From Mycobacterium attenuatum (lineage in GTDB: Bacteria > Actinomycetota > Actinomycetes > Mycobacteriales > Mycobacteriaceae), in NCBI RefSeq assembly GCF_900566085.1, contig NZ_UPHT01000046.1:1-64000 (forward strand): 64,000 bases of DNA, given 5' to 3'. Of this stretch, positions 48,145-56,784 are shown piece after piece. A model generated the notes under the pieces. It saw nothing but the letters and a program-made list of their open reading frames with translations. It was not told where the DNA came from and did not search any database. A program made the position numbers and the translations under genes. Each line of letters opens with the position of its first letter. The first letter of the stretch is position 1.

Positions 48145-48789
48145 ATGGCCAAGAGCAAGGAGCCCAAGGCCGCGAAGCCCCGGCGCGGCCGCGCCGATGG
48201 TGAGCTATCGCGCGCACGAATCCTTGACGCGGCCACCGAGATTGCGGCCGAACGCGGCTACGAGGGCACCAGCATCGCGCTGGTGAGCGCCAAGTGCGGG
48301 CTGCCCGCCAGCTCCATCTACTGGCACTTCAAGGACAAGGACGACCTGATTGCCGCCGTCATCGAGCGCAGTTTCGGCGCCTGGGAATCGGCATGGGGCG
48401 CACCGGAGAGCGGCACCGCGGAAGAGCGGTTCCAGGGATTGGCCACTCAGATAGCCAAGGCGTTGCTGGATGCGCCGGACTTCATTCGGCTCGGTCTCAT
48501 GCTCGCGCTGGAACGCCGGCCCACCGAACCGCGCGCCCGCACGATGTTCCTGCAGGTCCGTGCCCAGGCATTCGGGCAATTGGTGCAGAACTTCCGGGAA
48601 TTCACACCCGGGTTGACCGACGCGCACGCCCATCAGGTGGCGACGTACGCGATGGCCGGCGCGGACGGACTGTTCATCGCGAAAGAGGTTGGCGGCGACG
48701 CGGTCGATCTCGTAGCGCTGTTCGAGTTGCACGCGCGCGCGATCTACGACATGGCCCGTCGGTTCGTCGAAGAACGGAAGAAGCGATGA
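48145..48789 (+). CDS. TetR-family regulator of the aromatic pathway
   Basis: 214 residues, with AAGGAGA five bases before the ATG. A lysine/arginine-rich N-terminus (KSKEPKAAKPRRGR) precedes the helix-turn-helix: ILDAATEIAAERGYEGTSIA then AKCGLPASSIYWHFKDKDDL. The position between divergent pathway operons and directly next to two identical-type palindromes makes it the probable local repressor; an aromatic acid or its CoA ester could be the inducer. It overlaps mhpD by ATGA. Confidence 0.9.
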   Translation: MAKSKEPKAAKPRRGRADGELSRARILDAATEIAAERGYEGTSIALVSAKCGLPASSIYWHFKDKDDLIAAVIERSFGAWESAWGAPESGTAEERFQGLATQIAKALLDAPDFIRLGLMLALERRPTEPRARTMFLQVRAQAFGQLVQNFREFTPGLTDAHAHQVATYAMAGADGLFIAKEVGGDAVDLVALFELHARAIYDMARRFVEERKKR

Positions 48790-49571
48790 AACTGAGCATG
48801 ATTCAGGTTGACGAGGCCGCCGAGCTGCTGCACGCCGCGCAGCTGGGCCGGGCGCCGATCGGTCCCCTCAGCGCGCGCTACCCCGGCCTCGGCGTTGTCG
48901 AGGCGTACGCCATCCAGCAAGCCAACCTGTCCCGGCGGCTGCGTGAGGGACGCAGGGTGGTTGGCCACAAGATCGGCCTGACGTCCGAACCGATGCAGAT
49001 CCTGCTCGGCGTCGACGAGCCCGACTTCGGTTACCTACTCGACGACATGGTTGTGGCCGGCACAACCGTCCCGGCCGCAAGGTTCTGCGCGCCGCGGGTC
49101 GAACCAGAGGTCGCGTTCCTGTTGCGGGAGCCGTTAAGCGGACCCGGGGTTACCGCCGCCGACGTCCGCGCCGCGACCGAGGCGGTGGCCGCCGCTCTAG
49201 AGATCGTGGACAGCCGGATCGCCAATTGGGCGCTGACCTTGCCCGACACGGTCGCCGACAACGCCAGCTCCGGGGCCGTCGTGCTCGGTGACTGGGTGAC
49301 GTACGCCGACAGTCCTGCCTTGGCTGACGCACAGGCGTCGCTGTCGCTCAACGGAACTGAGATCGACACGGGCACCGGCTCGGCGGTGATGGGCGACCCG
49401 GCGGAGGCGGTCGCCTGGCTGGCCAATGCGCTGAGCCCCTTTGGCACCGAGATCGGGCCCGGAGAGTTCGTCATGTCCGGGTCATTTACCACCGCGGCAT
49501 TCGTCCAACCCGGCGATCACGCCTGCGCCACCATCGGCGGTCTGGGCACGGTGTCGCTGACCTTCACCTGA
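48786..49571 (+). CDS. mhpD: 2-keto-4-pentenoate hydratase
   Basis: 261 residues of the fumarylacetoacetase/hydratase fold. [12 protein letters not shown] near residue 57, EPEVAFLL (metal-binding glutamates), [12 protein letters not shown] and [10 protein letters not shown] are the MhpD-type signatures. It adds water to 2-hydroxypenta-2,4-dienoate to give 4-hydroxy-2-oxovalerate, the step after the C-C hydrolase. In a complete pathway the aldolase (mhpE) and acetaldehyde dehydrogenase (mhpF) would follow; here both are broken. Confidence 0.92.
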   Translation: MKLSMIQVDEAAELLHAAQLGRAPIGPLSARYPGLGVVEAYAIQQANLSRRLREGRRVVGHKIGLTSEPMQILLGVDEPDFGYLLDDMVVAGTTVPAARFCAPRVEPEVAFLLREPLSGPGVTAADVRAATEAVAAALEIVDSRIANWALTLPDTVADNASSGAVVLGDWVTYADSPALADAQASLSLNGTEIDTGTGSAVMGDPAEAVAWLANALSPFGTEIGPGEFVMSGSFTTAAFVQPGDHACATIGGLGTVSLTFT

Positions 49572-49579
49572 GGAAGAGC

Positions 49580-49795
49580 GTGACCACACCAGCGAAGTGG
49601 CCGGTGGCCATCATCGGCTCGGGCAACATCGGCACCGACCTGATGATCAAGATCCTGCGCGGCGACGGTCCACTCGCCATGGCGGCGATGGCCGCCACCG
49701 ATCCGGAGTCCGACGGGCTGGCGCATGCCGAACGGCTCGGGGTCGCGTGCACCGCCGGGGGGAATTGACAGCCTAGCCGCTAGCTTCCTGACTAA
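49580..49795 (+). pseudogene. mhpF: 5' fragment of mhpF (acylating acetaldehyde dehydrogenase)
   Basis: From a GTG at 49580, nine bases after mhpD, the sequence reads [20 protein letters not shown] and [23 protein letters not shown]: the NAD-binding start of MhpF/BphJ. In the frame used up to there a stop follows at once (TGA at 49766); a one-base slip in the run of six G would continue as IDSLAAS, the next expected piece (GVDWLLA-like). After about ten more residues homology ends. The missing C-terminal part is found 7 kb away at 56785-57193. Confidence 0.85.
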
Positions 49796-49888
49796 ACCGC
49801 TCACCCGCCAATCACCTCACGTGAATGCTCTCGTCGGGTCCAAATCAAGGCGGACTCACTCACCGTATGCCCACCTTCGGTCAACGTT

Positions 49889-49907
49889 GCCCCGCTTCTT
49901 ACGGGGC
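49889..49907 (-). terminator. Possible terminator at the end of the cassette
   Basis: A perfect stem GCCCCG/CGGGGC with a seven-base loop that contains the stop codon of the O-methyltransferase gene. No U-tract. It is where the minus-strand cassette transcript should end. Confidence 0.35.
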
Positions 49908-50999
49908 GATGGCCTCGACCAGCATCGTCGGCCCGAAGTGGCGGACTCGTCCGGGTATTAGCCCAGCGTCACGCATCAGACTCTGCACCTGCCGCGGTGA
50001 ACGTTCCCGACCGCCCTCGCAGGTGGTAAGCATGTGCGCGTCGAGCATTGCTGTCACCGCGTTTGGGCGGCTTGATTCGTGGTGCAGATCGATCGTAACC
50101 AGCTTGGAACCGGACGGCATGGTGGCGCGGACCCGTGTGAGGATGTCGCGACAGGCATCGTCGCTCCAGTCGTGCAGGATCCACTTCATCGTGTAGACGT
50201 CAGCTCGAGCATCCAGCTGACCGAACAGATCACCGGCGCGACACTCGATCCGGTCATCCAACCCTCGATGCCGCAGAAATTCTTCTGCTTGCTTGATCAC
50301 CTCAGGTGAATCGAGCAGAACGCCACGAGCGTCAGGCCGATGTTCGAGGATGGCCGCAAGCACGTGCCCGACGCCTCCAGCGACATCGCAGATGATTCCA
50401 CGGCGTGGCCATGGATATGCGCGCACGATACCGGCAACGTCGAACTCAGTGAGCTGGCGCATTGCATTTGCGAATGTCGTGCCCATGTCTGGGCGGTCGC
50501 CGAAGTAATCCCATAACGACTTGCCGAACGACCTCTGGTATCCCGAGGGTTGGGCGCCCTCGCGCAGCTGCGCGTCGAGGTGCGCATATACCGCCGCGGT
50601 GTCGGCATCTGCGCAGTATGCAACCCAGGAGGCCACCGAATTGGGGTGTTGGTGGCTTAGCGGTGCGCCGATCTTTGTCATGCGCACACGTCCCTTACGG
50701 TCCTTCTTTATCAATCGCAACGTGATCGCGGTGTTGACGATTCTGATCGTCACATCTGGGTCTAGTCCCAGTTCGTGTGCCAATTCGACTGGATAACGTG
50801 GATCCTTGCCGAGAGCATCGGCCAACCCCGAGGAGACGAGCGCACCCGCGATCTTCGTCCTCTGCAGCCCCAACGCGATGTCCAAAAAAAGTGCGATCTC
50901 TCCAGGCACCGCAGCATCAGCGAGATCCAACACACGGCTTCGAGCACCGATAAGGACGCGGGCTACCGACAGCGGCAGTGGCACAGCAGGTAAGCGCAT
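49899..50999 (-). CDS. O-methyltransferase of the dimerising plant-type family (Methyltransf_2)
   Basis: 366 residues. An N-terminal winged-helix dimerisation part (about 30-110, with LVSSGLADALGKDPRYPVELAHELG) precedes the SAM domain: CDVAGGVGHVLAAIL is motif I, RCRAGDLF-like ECRAGDLFGQL follows, and MKWILHDWSDDACRDIL contains the catalytic histidine of O-methyltransferases of antibiotic and flavonoid pathways. It probably methylates a hydroxyl made by the P450 encoded three bases upstream. Start taken as ATG 50999; a TTG two codons earlier is possible. Confidence 0.88.
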   Translation of the reverse strand: MRLPAVPLPLSVARVLIGARSRVLDLADAAVPGEIALFLDIALGLQRTKIAGALVSSGLADALGKDPRYPVELAHELGLDPDVTIRIVNTAITLRLIKKDRKGRVRMTKIGAPLSHQHPNSVASWVAYCADADTAAVYAHLDAQLREGAQPSGYQRSFGKSLWDYFGDRPDMGTTFANAMRQLTEFDVAGIVRAYPWPRRGIICDVAGGVGHVLAAILEHRPDARGVLLDSPEVIKQAEEFLRHRGLDDRIECRAGDLFGQLDARADVYTMKWILHDWSDDACRDILTRVRATMPSGSKLVTIDLHHESSRPNAVTAMLDAHMLTTCEGGRERSPRQVQSLMRDAGLIPGRVRHFGPTMLVEAIAP

Positions 51000-51008
51000 C
51001 GGCAATGC

Positions 51009-52436
51009 CTATCGCCGGTCGCCAACGCGGCGGCGTGGGTGCAGGCGCAGCTGGAAGCCGGCCGGCTTGAGGGTCAGGGTTTCAGCAATCTTGAGTTCAT
51101 ATCCCGACTTAGCCTCCAGGTCGTATTGATGCAAGATCGTGGCCAGTGTCAACACGATCTCGTGCAGTGCGAATTGACGACCAATGCAGGCCCTGGGACC
51201 AGTACCGAAAGGCTTGTAAATATGCGGCGGCAATTGGCGCAAATTCTCGGGCAGGAAGCGGTCCGGGTCAAATTCGTCGGCGTCCGAACCCCAGGCCGAG
51301 GAGCGATGAGCGGCTAACAGGACGACCGCCACCCAATCCCCTTGCCGAAAGCTGTATTTTCCATTACCAAGCGTTGTGTCACATCGAGCTTGACGGTAGT
51401 AACCCGGCGCGACGGGCCATAGCCGCAAAGTTTCGTCGACCACGCGGCGCAGGTACCGCAACTTGGCGATGTCGTCGAATTCGATGTTGGGAATGTCGGG
51501 GTCGCGCCAGCGTTGGTCGATCTCAGCTTGGGCCTTGGCGGCCACGTCGGGGTTAGTGGACAGATAGTACAGCGCGAACGATATTGCGTTGGCCGAGGTT
51601 TCACTACCGGCGGCCATCAGCGTGAGCATCTGGGCGACAATGTTGTCGGCGTCGAGCAGTTCACCGGTATCGGGATCAGCGCTGTGGAGCATGATGTCGA
51701 GCATGTCCTGGCGCTGGCCTGCGTACGGGTCGCGCCGGCGCGACTCCACAATCTCGCAGACGAGACCACGGATGAATTCCATATCCGCCAAGTGCTGTAG
51801 ATAGCGCTTCTTCCCGAAGAGTTTGGTGTAGAAGGGTATCGGATCGACACGCATAGCACGTCGGACATAGCCTAATTCACGTGTGATCGCCGCACTAAGC
51901 GCGTTCTCCGCAGGGTCGCTGAGGTTGCCAAAAGAGTGACTTAACCCGGCTCGCGCGATGATTTCCACGGTGAGCCGGTTGGCTTGGACGGGGATCTCGA
52001 TCCAGGATTGCTTGGCGTCGTAAGTGTTCCATGCCTCGATGAGTTCTCGCACGGTGTCAGTAATGCTGTCGTGGTAATTCTTCATCGCTGCCTTGGTGAA
52101 CGCTGGCATCAAGATGTTGTGGGCCTTATGCCAGTTGGGTTCATCGTTGTAGGCGGTGAACAGACCGTCGCCTAGCGTGAGACGCAACTTGTCGACGAGT
52201 GGTCCGACGTGCTTTCGCCACCGGGTTTCGTTATTCACCTCCTCGATCAGGGCAGTGTCGGCGAGCGCGATTGCTGACAGACCGAAGATGCGTTGCTGCA
52301 AGATCCCGCCGTCGGACTTGCGCAATTTGTCGGTCGTTCCCAGGACCGGGCTGGCGAAGTCGATCGTGAAGACATCACCGAGGACTGGCAGCCGAAAGCG
52401 AGGGTGCGGGATAGGCGTAGCAGTCAGTGGTGTCAT
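51009..52436 (-). CDS. Cytochrome P450 (CYP102/CYP110-like haem domain, no reductase)
   Basis: 475 residues. The haem loop is FGTGPRACIGRQFAL with the thiolate Cys417; the ExxR is ETLR in VVDETLRLWPVAPGYYR; the I-helix motif is MAAGSETSAN, with Ser in place of the usual His/Gln before Glu-Thr. The N-terminus (PIPHPRFRLPVLGD) is soluble and like that of CYP102-type fatty-acid hydroxylases, but no reductase domain is attached, so separate redox partners are needed and none is encoded nearby. It overlaps the membrane-protein gene by ATGA. A fatty-acid-like or other hydrophobic substrate is plausible. Confidence 0.92.
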   Translation of the reverse strand: MTPLTATPIPHPRFRLPVLGDVFTIDFASPVLGTTDKLRKSDGGILQQRIFGLSAIALADTALIEEVNNETRWRKHVGPLVDKLRLTLGDGLFTAYNDEPNWHKAHNILMPAFTKAAMKNYHDSITDTVRELIEAWNTYDAKQSWIEIPVQANRLTVEIIARAGLSHSFGNLSDPAENALSAAITRELGYVRRAMRVDPIPFYTKLFGKKRYLQHLADMEFIRGLVCEIVESRRRDPYAGQRQDMLDIMLHSADPDTGELLDADNIVAQMLTLMAAGSETSANAISFALYYLSTNPDVAAKAQAEIDQRWRDPDIPNIEFDDIAKLRYLRRVVDETLRLWPVAPGYYRQARCDTTLGNGKYSFRQGDWVAVVLLAAHRSSAWGSDADEFDPDRFLPENLRQLPPHIYKPFGTGPRACIGRQFALHEIVLTLATILHQYDLEAKSGYELKIAETLTLKPAGFQLRLHPRRRVGDRR

Positions 52437-53644
52437 ATTGCCGAGCTCGCTTTCGTATTGGCCGCGGATTCAGTTGCCGCGCAAGCGGTAGGCCACCATT
52501 TCGCCAGCCTGATTAATTCGGCTGCTTCTTCTTCAAGGGTTGCCGCTCGCGACGCGACGATCGCTGCTGAGTCGACATCGAGGTGATCATCCACCGTGCT
52601 GCTTGCAGCTTTGGCTCTCGCCGCGTAAACCAGGCGAAGGGCTGCCAGCGCAGAGCCATGATCGCGCGGCGGTACCGCGTTGGGCCCGCCAAGGAAACAG
52701 CTCAGATCATGGGCGGGTATTGCACGGACGTAGGGGCGAAGTCGCAAGATAGCGTCGCGGATCTCGATGACGGTGTGGTGCAGCTGCAGCGCCGACTTTC
52801 CCCGCCCCGGCTCATCGGCAAAACCGAAGATGCATTCTGGAGCAACGGCTCTCATGGCCTGTCGCAGCGGCTGCAATTGGCACCAGCTGCGGCTGATCGG
52901 ATCTAGTCCGAGTGAGCAGATTAGCTTCATCGCAAGCGGGACAGCAGCGACCACGAACGGGGCCGATATCGCGAAGAACAAGCCGGCCTGGTGAGTCTCC
53001 TGTCGGTAGGCCGCGGTGTTCGTCCAGCCAAGCTGGTCAAGAGTGTGCAAGACGAACTCGTGGAGCACGATCCCAACCCCAACTATTCCCATCGACAGGG
53101 TGTTCAGCGCAACCCAGCGTTCACGCCGCCTGCTGAGGCGATGCAACTCGCGAAGCGAATTCCGTATCACTTGCGTCGCTAAGACCAACAACATGGCTGT
53201 CATGCAACTCAAGTTCACCATGGAGCCCCAGCCGTGCATTAACTCAAAGGAGACTGAGTTGAGTCGAGCGCGACTACCAGAGATGAACAACCCAGCGGCA
53301 AAGAACACGGACGCCACGCGATAGTACCGGTGTTTGCGGCGAGTATCGACTTCGGAATTGCCCGACCATAAGAGGGTGAACCCGATGAATTCGGTAAAGC
53401 TGTAGGCCAACGCAGCACTACCTAATTGCCACATGCCAGGCGAAGTCATGAAGGCTGTTCCAACGAGTATGTTTTGCACGAGGTGCTCACGTAAGATCTG
53501 CGCAACCAGGAGAAATGTCAACGTACGATTGAAATATTTCTCATAGAGGTTATGGTTGCACCATCGATAGCGCCCGATCAGCACCGCAGTCATAAACACG
53601 ATTAAAGGCCAAGCAATAATGCCGGGCACGGTGGAAGGTGTCAT
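52433..53644 (-). CDS. Membrane protein with C-terminal cytosolic domain (DUF6545/MAB_1171c-like)
   Basis: 403 residues. Residues 5-250 contain about seven hydrophobic segments (for example IIAWPLIVFMTAVLIGRY and GLFFAISAPFVVAAVPLAM), and the rest is a soluble domain with LQLHHTVIEIRDAILRLRPY and AAIVASRAATLEEEAAELIRLAKW. This combination is what I know as the MAB_1171c/DUF6545 type, which is often found beside ImmA/IrrE-like proteases and XRE regulators in actinobacteria. Its job is not established; a seven-helix sensor or transporter feeding the soluble domain is possible. It shares one base with the protease gene (TAATG). Confidence 0.75.
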   Translation of the reverse strand: MTPSTVPGIIAWPLIVFMTAVLIGRYRWCNHNLYEKYFNRTLTFLLVAQILREHLVQNILVGTAFMTSPGMWQLGSAALAYSFTEFIGFTLLWSGNSEVDTRRKHRYYRVASVFFAAGLFISGSRARLNSVSFELMHGWGSMVNLSCMTAMLLVLATQVIRNSLRELHRLSRRRERWVALNTLSMGIVGVGIVLHEFVLHTLDQLGWTNTAAYRQETHQAGLFFAISAPFVVAAVPLAMKLICSLGLDPISRSWCQLQPLRQAMRAVAPECIFGFADEPGRGKSALQLHHTVIEIRDAILRLRPYVRAIPAHDLSCFLGGPNAVPPRDHGSALAALRLVYAARAKAASSTVDDHLDVDSAAIVASRAATLEEEAAELIRLAKWWPTACAATESAANTKASSAI

Positions 53645-54150
53645 TATGTCGCCCGCGAGAAGAAGACGCTACTCATCATGGCTGATGAGCGCTCACTGGC
53701 TTCAGCGGCGGCGATCATCAGCATGTTTGCGAACATTTCGGCGTCGCGTTCTTGGCCGCTACCGTAATCCTTTCGCGTCAATATCGCATGCACGGTTGCC
53801 GGGTCGATATCGGGTAGCACTTTGCGCCATGGATCGAAGTCGAGTGTCCTATAGGTTCCGATTTCCTGGTCCAGCCCGTGCCCTAACATCATGTGCCCGA
53901 CTTCGTGGCAGACGATTTGATCGATGTGGTAGTCAGACGTCCCGGATTGGTGAAAGATCAAGTCGTCGTCGTCGCGGATTAACCACACCCCACAGGGGCT
54001 TTCGGTGAACGCCGAAGTATCGGTGGGAATGAGCCGGATGCGCCTACCTCTTTGAGTGGCGAGGTTGTCAATGAAGACGTCCCTGTTCCAGGGAACCGGG
54101 ATGGGCAACGCACGCGCAAGAGCAAGAAGCTCGCCATCAGGTACCGTCAT
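53644..54150 (-). CDS. ImmA/IrrE-like zinc metalloprotease
   Basis: 168 residues. The zinc motif is CHEVGHMMLGH (His82, Glu83, His86) and ERDAEMFANMLM follows about 50 residues later as the third ligand/helix region, as in ImmA and IrrE. These proteases cut XRE-type repressors (ImmR, DdrO) in response to a signal and thus switch on the target genes. In this operon two XRE/EspR-like proteins are encoded directly upstream and are the obvious candidate substrates. Active-site residues are intact, so activity is expected. Confidence 0.88.
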   Translation of the reverse strand: MTVPDGELLALARALPIPVPWNRDVFIDNLATQRGRRIRLIPTDTSAFTESPCGVWLIRDDDDLIFHQSGTSDYHIDQIVCHEVGHMMLGHGLDQEIGTYRTLDFDPWRKVLPDIDPATVHAILTRKDYGSGQERDAEMFANMLMIAAAEASERSSAMMSSVFFSRAT

Positions 54151-54576
54151 CTAAAATTCCCCACCCGGCGAAGCGGTAGCAGGTAGCCGCTGAGGTTGTC
54201 GCGCTCCATCGACGGTGTCCATTGAACTGTCGATCGCCTCCGGCGCCGGTCCAACGGCGCGCATCGCCAGCTGACGCACCCGACTGTCAGTAGTTCCGGC
54301 AGGAGGTTCAGCTGGGCATCTAGCTGGTGGTCGATCCGAGGGTTGATCAGGTAAGACAGGCATACCGGCGCAGCATTTGGCGCCCGTACGTCGCGGCACG
54401 CTCGGGTTGGCCTTGATCTGGGTGCGCAGCTGGCGCATGTAGGCCGAGGTGATCGATACCCCGGTCTGTTTGGTGAGCATAACCTCGCAAAGTCTGTTGG
54501 GCTTAACTGACAGCTCGGATCTGCTCGAGGGCCATCCGGCCCAACTGTGCGGGTCAATTACCCTCGCTTTGCACAT
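54151..54576 (-). pseudogene. Broken EspR-like XRE regulator
   Basis: The minus strand encodes LSVKPNRLCEVMLTKQTG and VSITSAYMRQLRTQIKANPSVP, which match the DNA-binding part of EspR-type regulators (compare the SAPYLSQLRSG turn of EspR). Then the match moves to another frame (VCLSYLINPRIDHQLDAQLNLL) and back to the first (DSRVRQLAMRAVG and LPATASPGGEF). Thus two opposing frameshifts separate one coherent homologue of about 135 residues. It ends with its TAG directly against the ATG of the protease gene. Either a pseudogene or a case needing recoding; pseudogene is simpler. Confidence 0.7.
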
Positions 54577-54604
54577 AGCCCCGCCGGTATGCGCAGAAGA
54601 TCAC

Positions 54605-55012
54605 TTAGCGGCTTTCGTGGCACGTTAATCGATCACCGCCAACAATATTGCCTAGCGCATCAATGGCTCGGCTACCCCGCAGAGTCAGACGCTTGACACC
54701 GGCATCGCGGGCAGCGGCTAATAGTCGAAGTTGCTTGTCCACATGCTCTGCGTGGGCACCCGTTGCGGCGAGGTATTCGGCGGACACGCCAAAATGTGTG
54801 GCGAGCCCCCGAACGATGTCGTGCTCGGGGGCTGCGGTCTCTTGTCTTAGGGCACTGATTTGATTGGCAGAGATGGTGCGACCGATGATTTGACTCACCG
54901 ATCTGGCCACTTCCGCAGCTGACTGCTCCGGTTGCTCTCGCGACCGACATACGTTGAACAGCCTATTAAGTTTGGCTGCAAACGTCAGGGTGCTGGCGCT
55001 GGCGTCAGTCAT
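54605..55012 (-). CDS. EspR-like XRE-family DNA-binding protein
   Basis: 135 residues, the size of EspR. TFAAKLNRLFNVCRSREQPEQSAAEVA at the start, the helix-turn-helix at ISANQISALRQETAAPEHDIVRGLATHFGVSAEYL, and a C-terminal DKQLRLLAAARDAGVKRLTLRGSRAI which corresponds to the EspR dimerisation part. EspR is a nucleoid-associated activator of the espACD operon; this one is a different paralogue within an operon and probably acts locally. Its start overlaps the stop of the upstream regulator by ATGA. Confidence 0.85.
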   Translation of the reverse strand: MTDASASTLTFAAKLNRLFNVCRSREQPEQSAAEVARSVSQIIGRTISANQISALRQETAAPEHDIVRGLATHFGVSAEYLAATGAHAEHVDKQLRLLAAARDAGVKRLTLRGSRAIDALGNIVGGDRLTCHESR

Positions 55013-55692
55013 TTGCCAGATTCTTCTCGTGGGTAGCTGCGGCGTCGCAGTCTTCGCCGAAATGACGCCTCAAGTTCGGTGTCGATATTTTCTGCGTAGC
55101 CCAAGAGCCATCGTCGGTACAACTTGTCAAGTTTCTGAGGATCGTCAGCTGAAACGGGGGCCGAAAGCAACTCGGCGAATGCGTATTCCAGTAGCGGCGC
55201 CATGGGTTGATAGTCTGTGGCATGGTTTCGTTCGAGCAAATCAGTTACATAATGACCGACGACGGCGCTCAGGTGCTGATTGAGGGTGTCGACGATGGGT
55301 CGGATTTCACCGGCCGGGATCGGTTCGGCGCTGTGGCCATCAAGCACGTCACTGAGCTGTGCCTGGGTTGTCATCATCGCCAAAATGCGCTCAAGGGGCA
55401 ACGCCACGGTGCCGTCCGTAGGCTCCAACACCGCGCGCTTACCGACTTGCTCTCGAGGTCGGGGTTCATCACCGCCCCAGTAGGTGTTAGCTGCGCTACC
55501 GGGTACCCAACGAAGTCCGACATCGAACTTCGACAAGGTGCTCGGACGTGGGTCCTCTAATGCTCCAGCTTCCGCCTTGGCCAGCGTGGGCGCGGTAGGT
55601 CCACCGTTGCGGTTGACATCAACCAGCGTCATCCCGAGGTTTTGGCGCCGCCGCGACACATGCACCGCGAAATGCTGCCGATGTCCTGCCAT
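55009..55692 (-). CDS. XRE-like helix-turn-helix protein, first gene of the cassette
   Basis: 227 residues. Residues 8-75 look like a helix-turn-helix repressor (FAVHVSRRRQNLGMTLVDV, TAPTLAKAEAGAL, PSTLSKFDVGLRWVPGSAANTYWGG); the remainder is helical and unlike any family I recognise (DTLNQHLSAVVGHYVTDLLERNH, AELLSAPVSADDPQKLDKLYRRWLLGYAENID, shown in parts). It has no strong ribosome-binding site. As the first gene of the operon it is probably the autoregulator, and the A+T-rich DNA upstream its target. Confidence 0.75.
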   Translation of the reverse strand: MAGHRQHFAVHVSRRRQNLGMTLVDVNRNGGPTAPTLAKAEAGALEDPRPSTLSKFDVGLRWVPGSAANTYWGGDEPRPREQVGKRAVLEPTDGTVALPLERILAMMTTQAQLSDVLDGHSAEPIPAGEIRPIVDTLNQHLSAVVGHYVTDLLERNHATDYQPMAPLLEYAFAELLSAPVSADDPQKLDKLYRRWLLGYAENIDTELEASFRRRLRRRSYPREESGK

Positions 55693-56148
55693 AAGGTCAT
55701 TTCACACTCCACCAAAATCAGAGACAAAAAACGATGAACAAATGAGTATCCGGTTAAGTCTTCAGAGTCTGATCCACGGTCCACGAAGATCTGTTGCCCA
55801 ACCCGGCTTAGTAACCCGCTCCTGTCGCTTCATGTCACGCACGAAAGACGCGTCGGGGACATTTAGGTCGCAGACCGTAGGTCTAACAGTAACCATCGCC
55901 GAGTTTAACTTAAGTTGGCGGATCTAAACCTACGCCATATCGCGTATTTCATCTCTAGTACCGCTTACTTTATGGTTATTTTATTGTTGTTTGTTGTGTA
56001 TTTAGGCTTAGCGACCTAGATTCCTGAGGACAACCATCGACGGAGCAGTTGAACGTCGCGGGTGGGCGTTGCGTGAAGCCTGCGGCGCCGCTATCGGTGC
56101 CCGGGCCTCCAATCTGAATAGGCCCCTCAACCGCAGATTGGAGACGAT
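55693..56148. promoter_or_regulatory. A+T-rich control region of the cassette
   Basis: About 455 bases without a gene, clearly poorer in G+C than the rest of the window, above all 55900-56010 (ttatggttattttattgttg). It contains the palindrome AACTTAAGTT at 55907-55916 and an inverted pair CGTAGGTcTA (55876-55885) / TAaACCTACG (55925-55934). These lie between the divergent regulator gene and the hypothetical gene at 56149 and are good candidates for regulator binding. Confidence 0.5.
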
Positions 56149-56631
56149 ATGTCCGCCGCTTTCACCACACCCCTTGTCCCACACGGCGTTGCGGCCTTTG
56201 TGGTCGCTGCTCGCGGTATCCCCATGCACTTCAGCATTGACGAGGATGCCTTCGAGGCCTGGGTCGCAAACGAAGGCGATGATCTGCCGCGCCACCTGCC
56301 TGGCCCAGTCGATGCTTGTCCCGGATCGATCTTGCCAGAATTGGTTTATGGGGCGCTCAGCGCTGGTGTACTCGTCGGCGACCCTCGCATCGAATTGAAT
56401 GTTCATGACGCGACGACCGCGGGTGAGCCCGGCTACGTCGTGCGACTGAACAACCGTGCCGGCCAACAGCTTTCGTTGGGCCTGGCCAGCGGATGGCACG
56501 GACTGTACTGGCCACCAAAAGAACTCACTCCACGTGCAAGTGCCCGCTACTACCTCTTGGAGGTGTGCTACAACGCCAACAAGTTACTTGACGGCCTGAT
56601 TCCACTCTTACCTGAAGAATGCCTTTCATGA
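56149..56631 (+). CDS. Hypothetical protein in the island
   Basis: 160 residues, not recognised. It starts SAAFTTPLVPHGVAAFVVAA, has an acidic middle (HFSIDEDAFEAWVANEGDDLPRHL in part) and ends LEVCYNANKLLDGLIPLLPEE. No membrane segment, signal peptide or known motif is visible. Codon use and amino-acid composition look like a real gene. It is divergent from the regulator cassette and shares its control region, so it may be part of the same system. Confidence 0.6.
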   Translation: MSAAFTTPLVPHGVAAFVVAARGIPMHFSIDEDAFEAWVANEGDDLPRHLPGPVDACPGSILPELVYGALSAGVLVGDPRIELNVHDATTAGEPGYVVRLNNRAGQQLSLGLASGWHGLYWPPKELTPRASARYYLLEVCYNANKLLDGLIPLLPEECLS

Positions 56632-56784
56632 TCACGTAGCGGAACAGGGCCGCTTGTGCTTCCGCGCTGGTAGCGAAATTGATTTCCGGCCAGTATGTTA
56701 GCTTGATTTTCAACCCAGCGACTGTGCGACTCCGGCATCGCCCCTTTAGCGGAAGCGTTGGGGATACCTTAGGCAATGCGTTGA

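Larger units (their letters stand above)
49796..56784. mobile_element. Approximately 7-kb accessory island inserted in mhpF
   Basis: The two halves of mhpF are in the same orientation and in the right order but are separated by this DNA. It contains the six-gene regulator/protease/P450 cassette on the minus strand, a broken EspR-like gene and a hypothetical gene on the plus strand, and an A+T-rich stretch (about 55690-56010). I see no integrase, transposase, flanking tRNA or clear target-site duplication; the ends have probably decayed or recombined. Boundaries are accurate to some tens of bases at best. Confidence 0.75.

Noticed and set aside
54147..54557. Open frame of 136 codons before the protease gene as an independent protein
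   Set aside because: Only its middle part matches EspR-type regulators; it is one of the two frames of the broken regulator gene.
56525..56776. Open frame on the minus strand at the right edge of the island
   Set aside because: No recognisable motif, overlaps the end of the hypothetical gene and the mhpF remnant border; composition like random high-GC frame.
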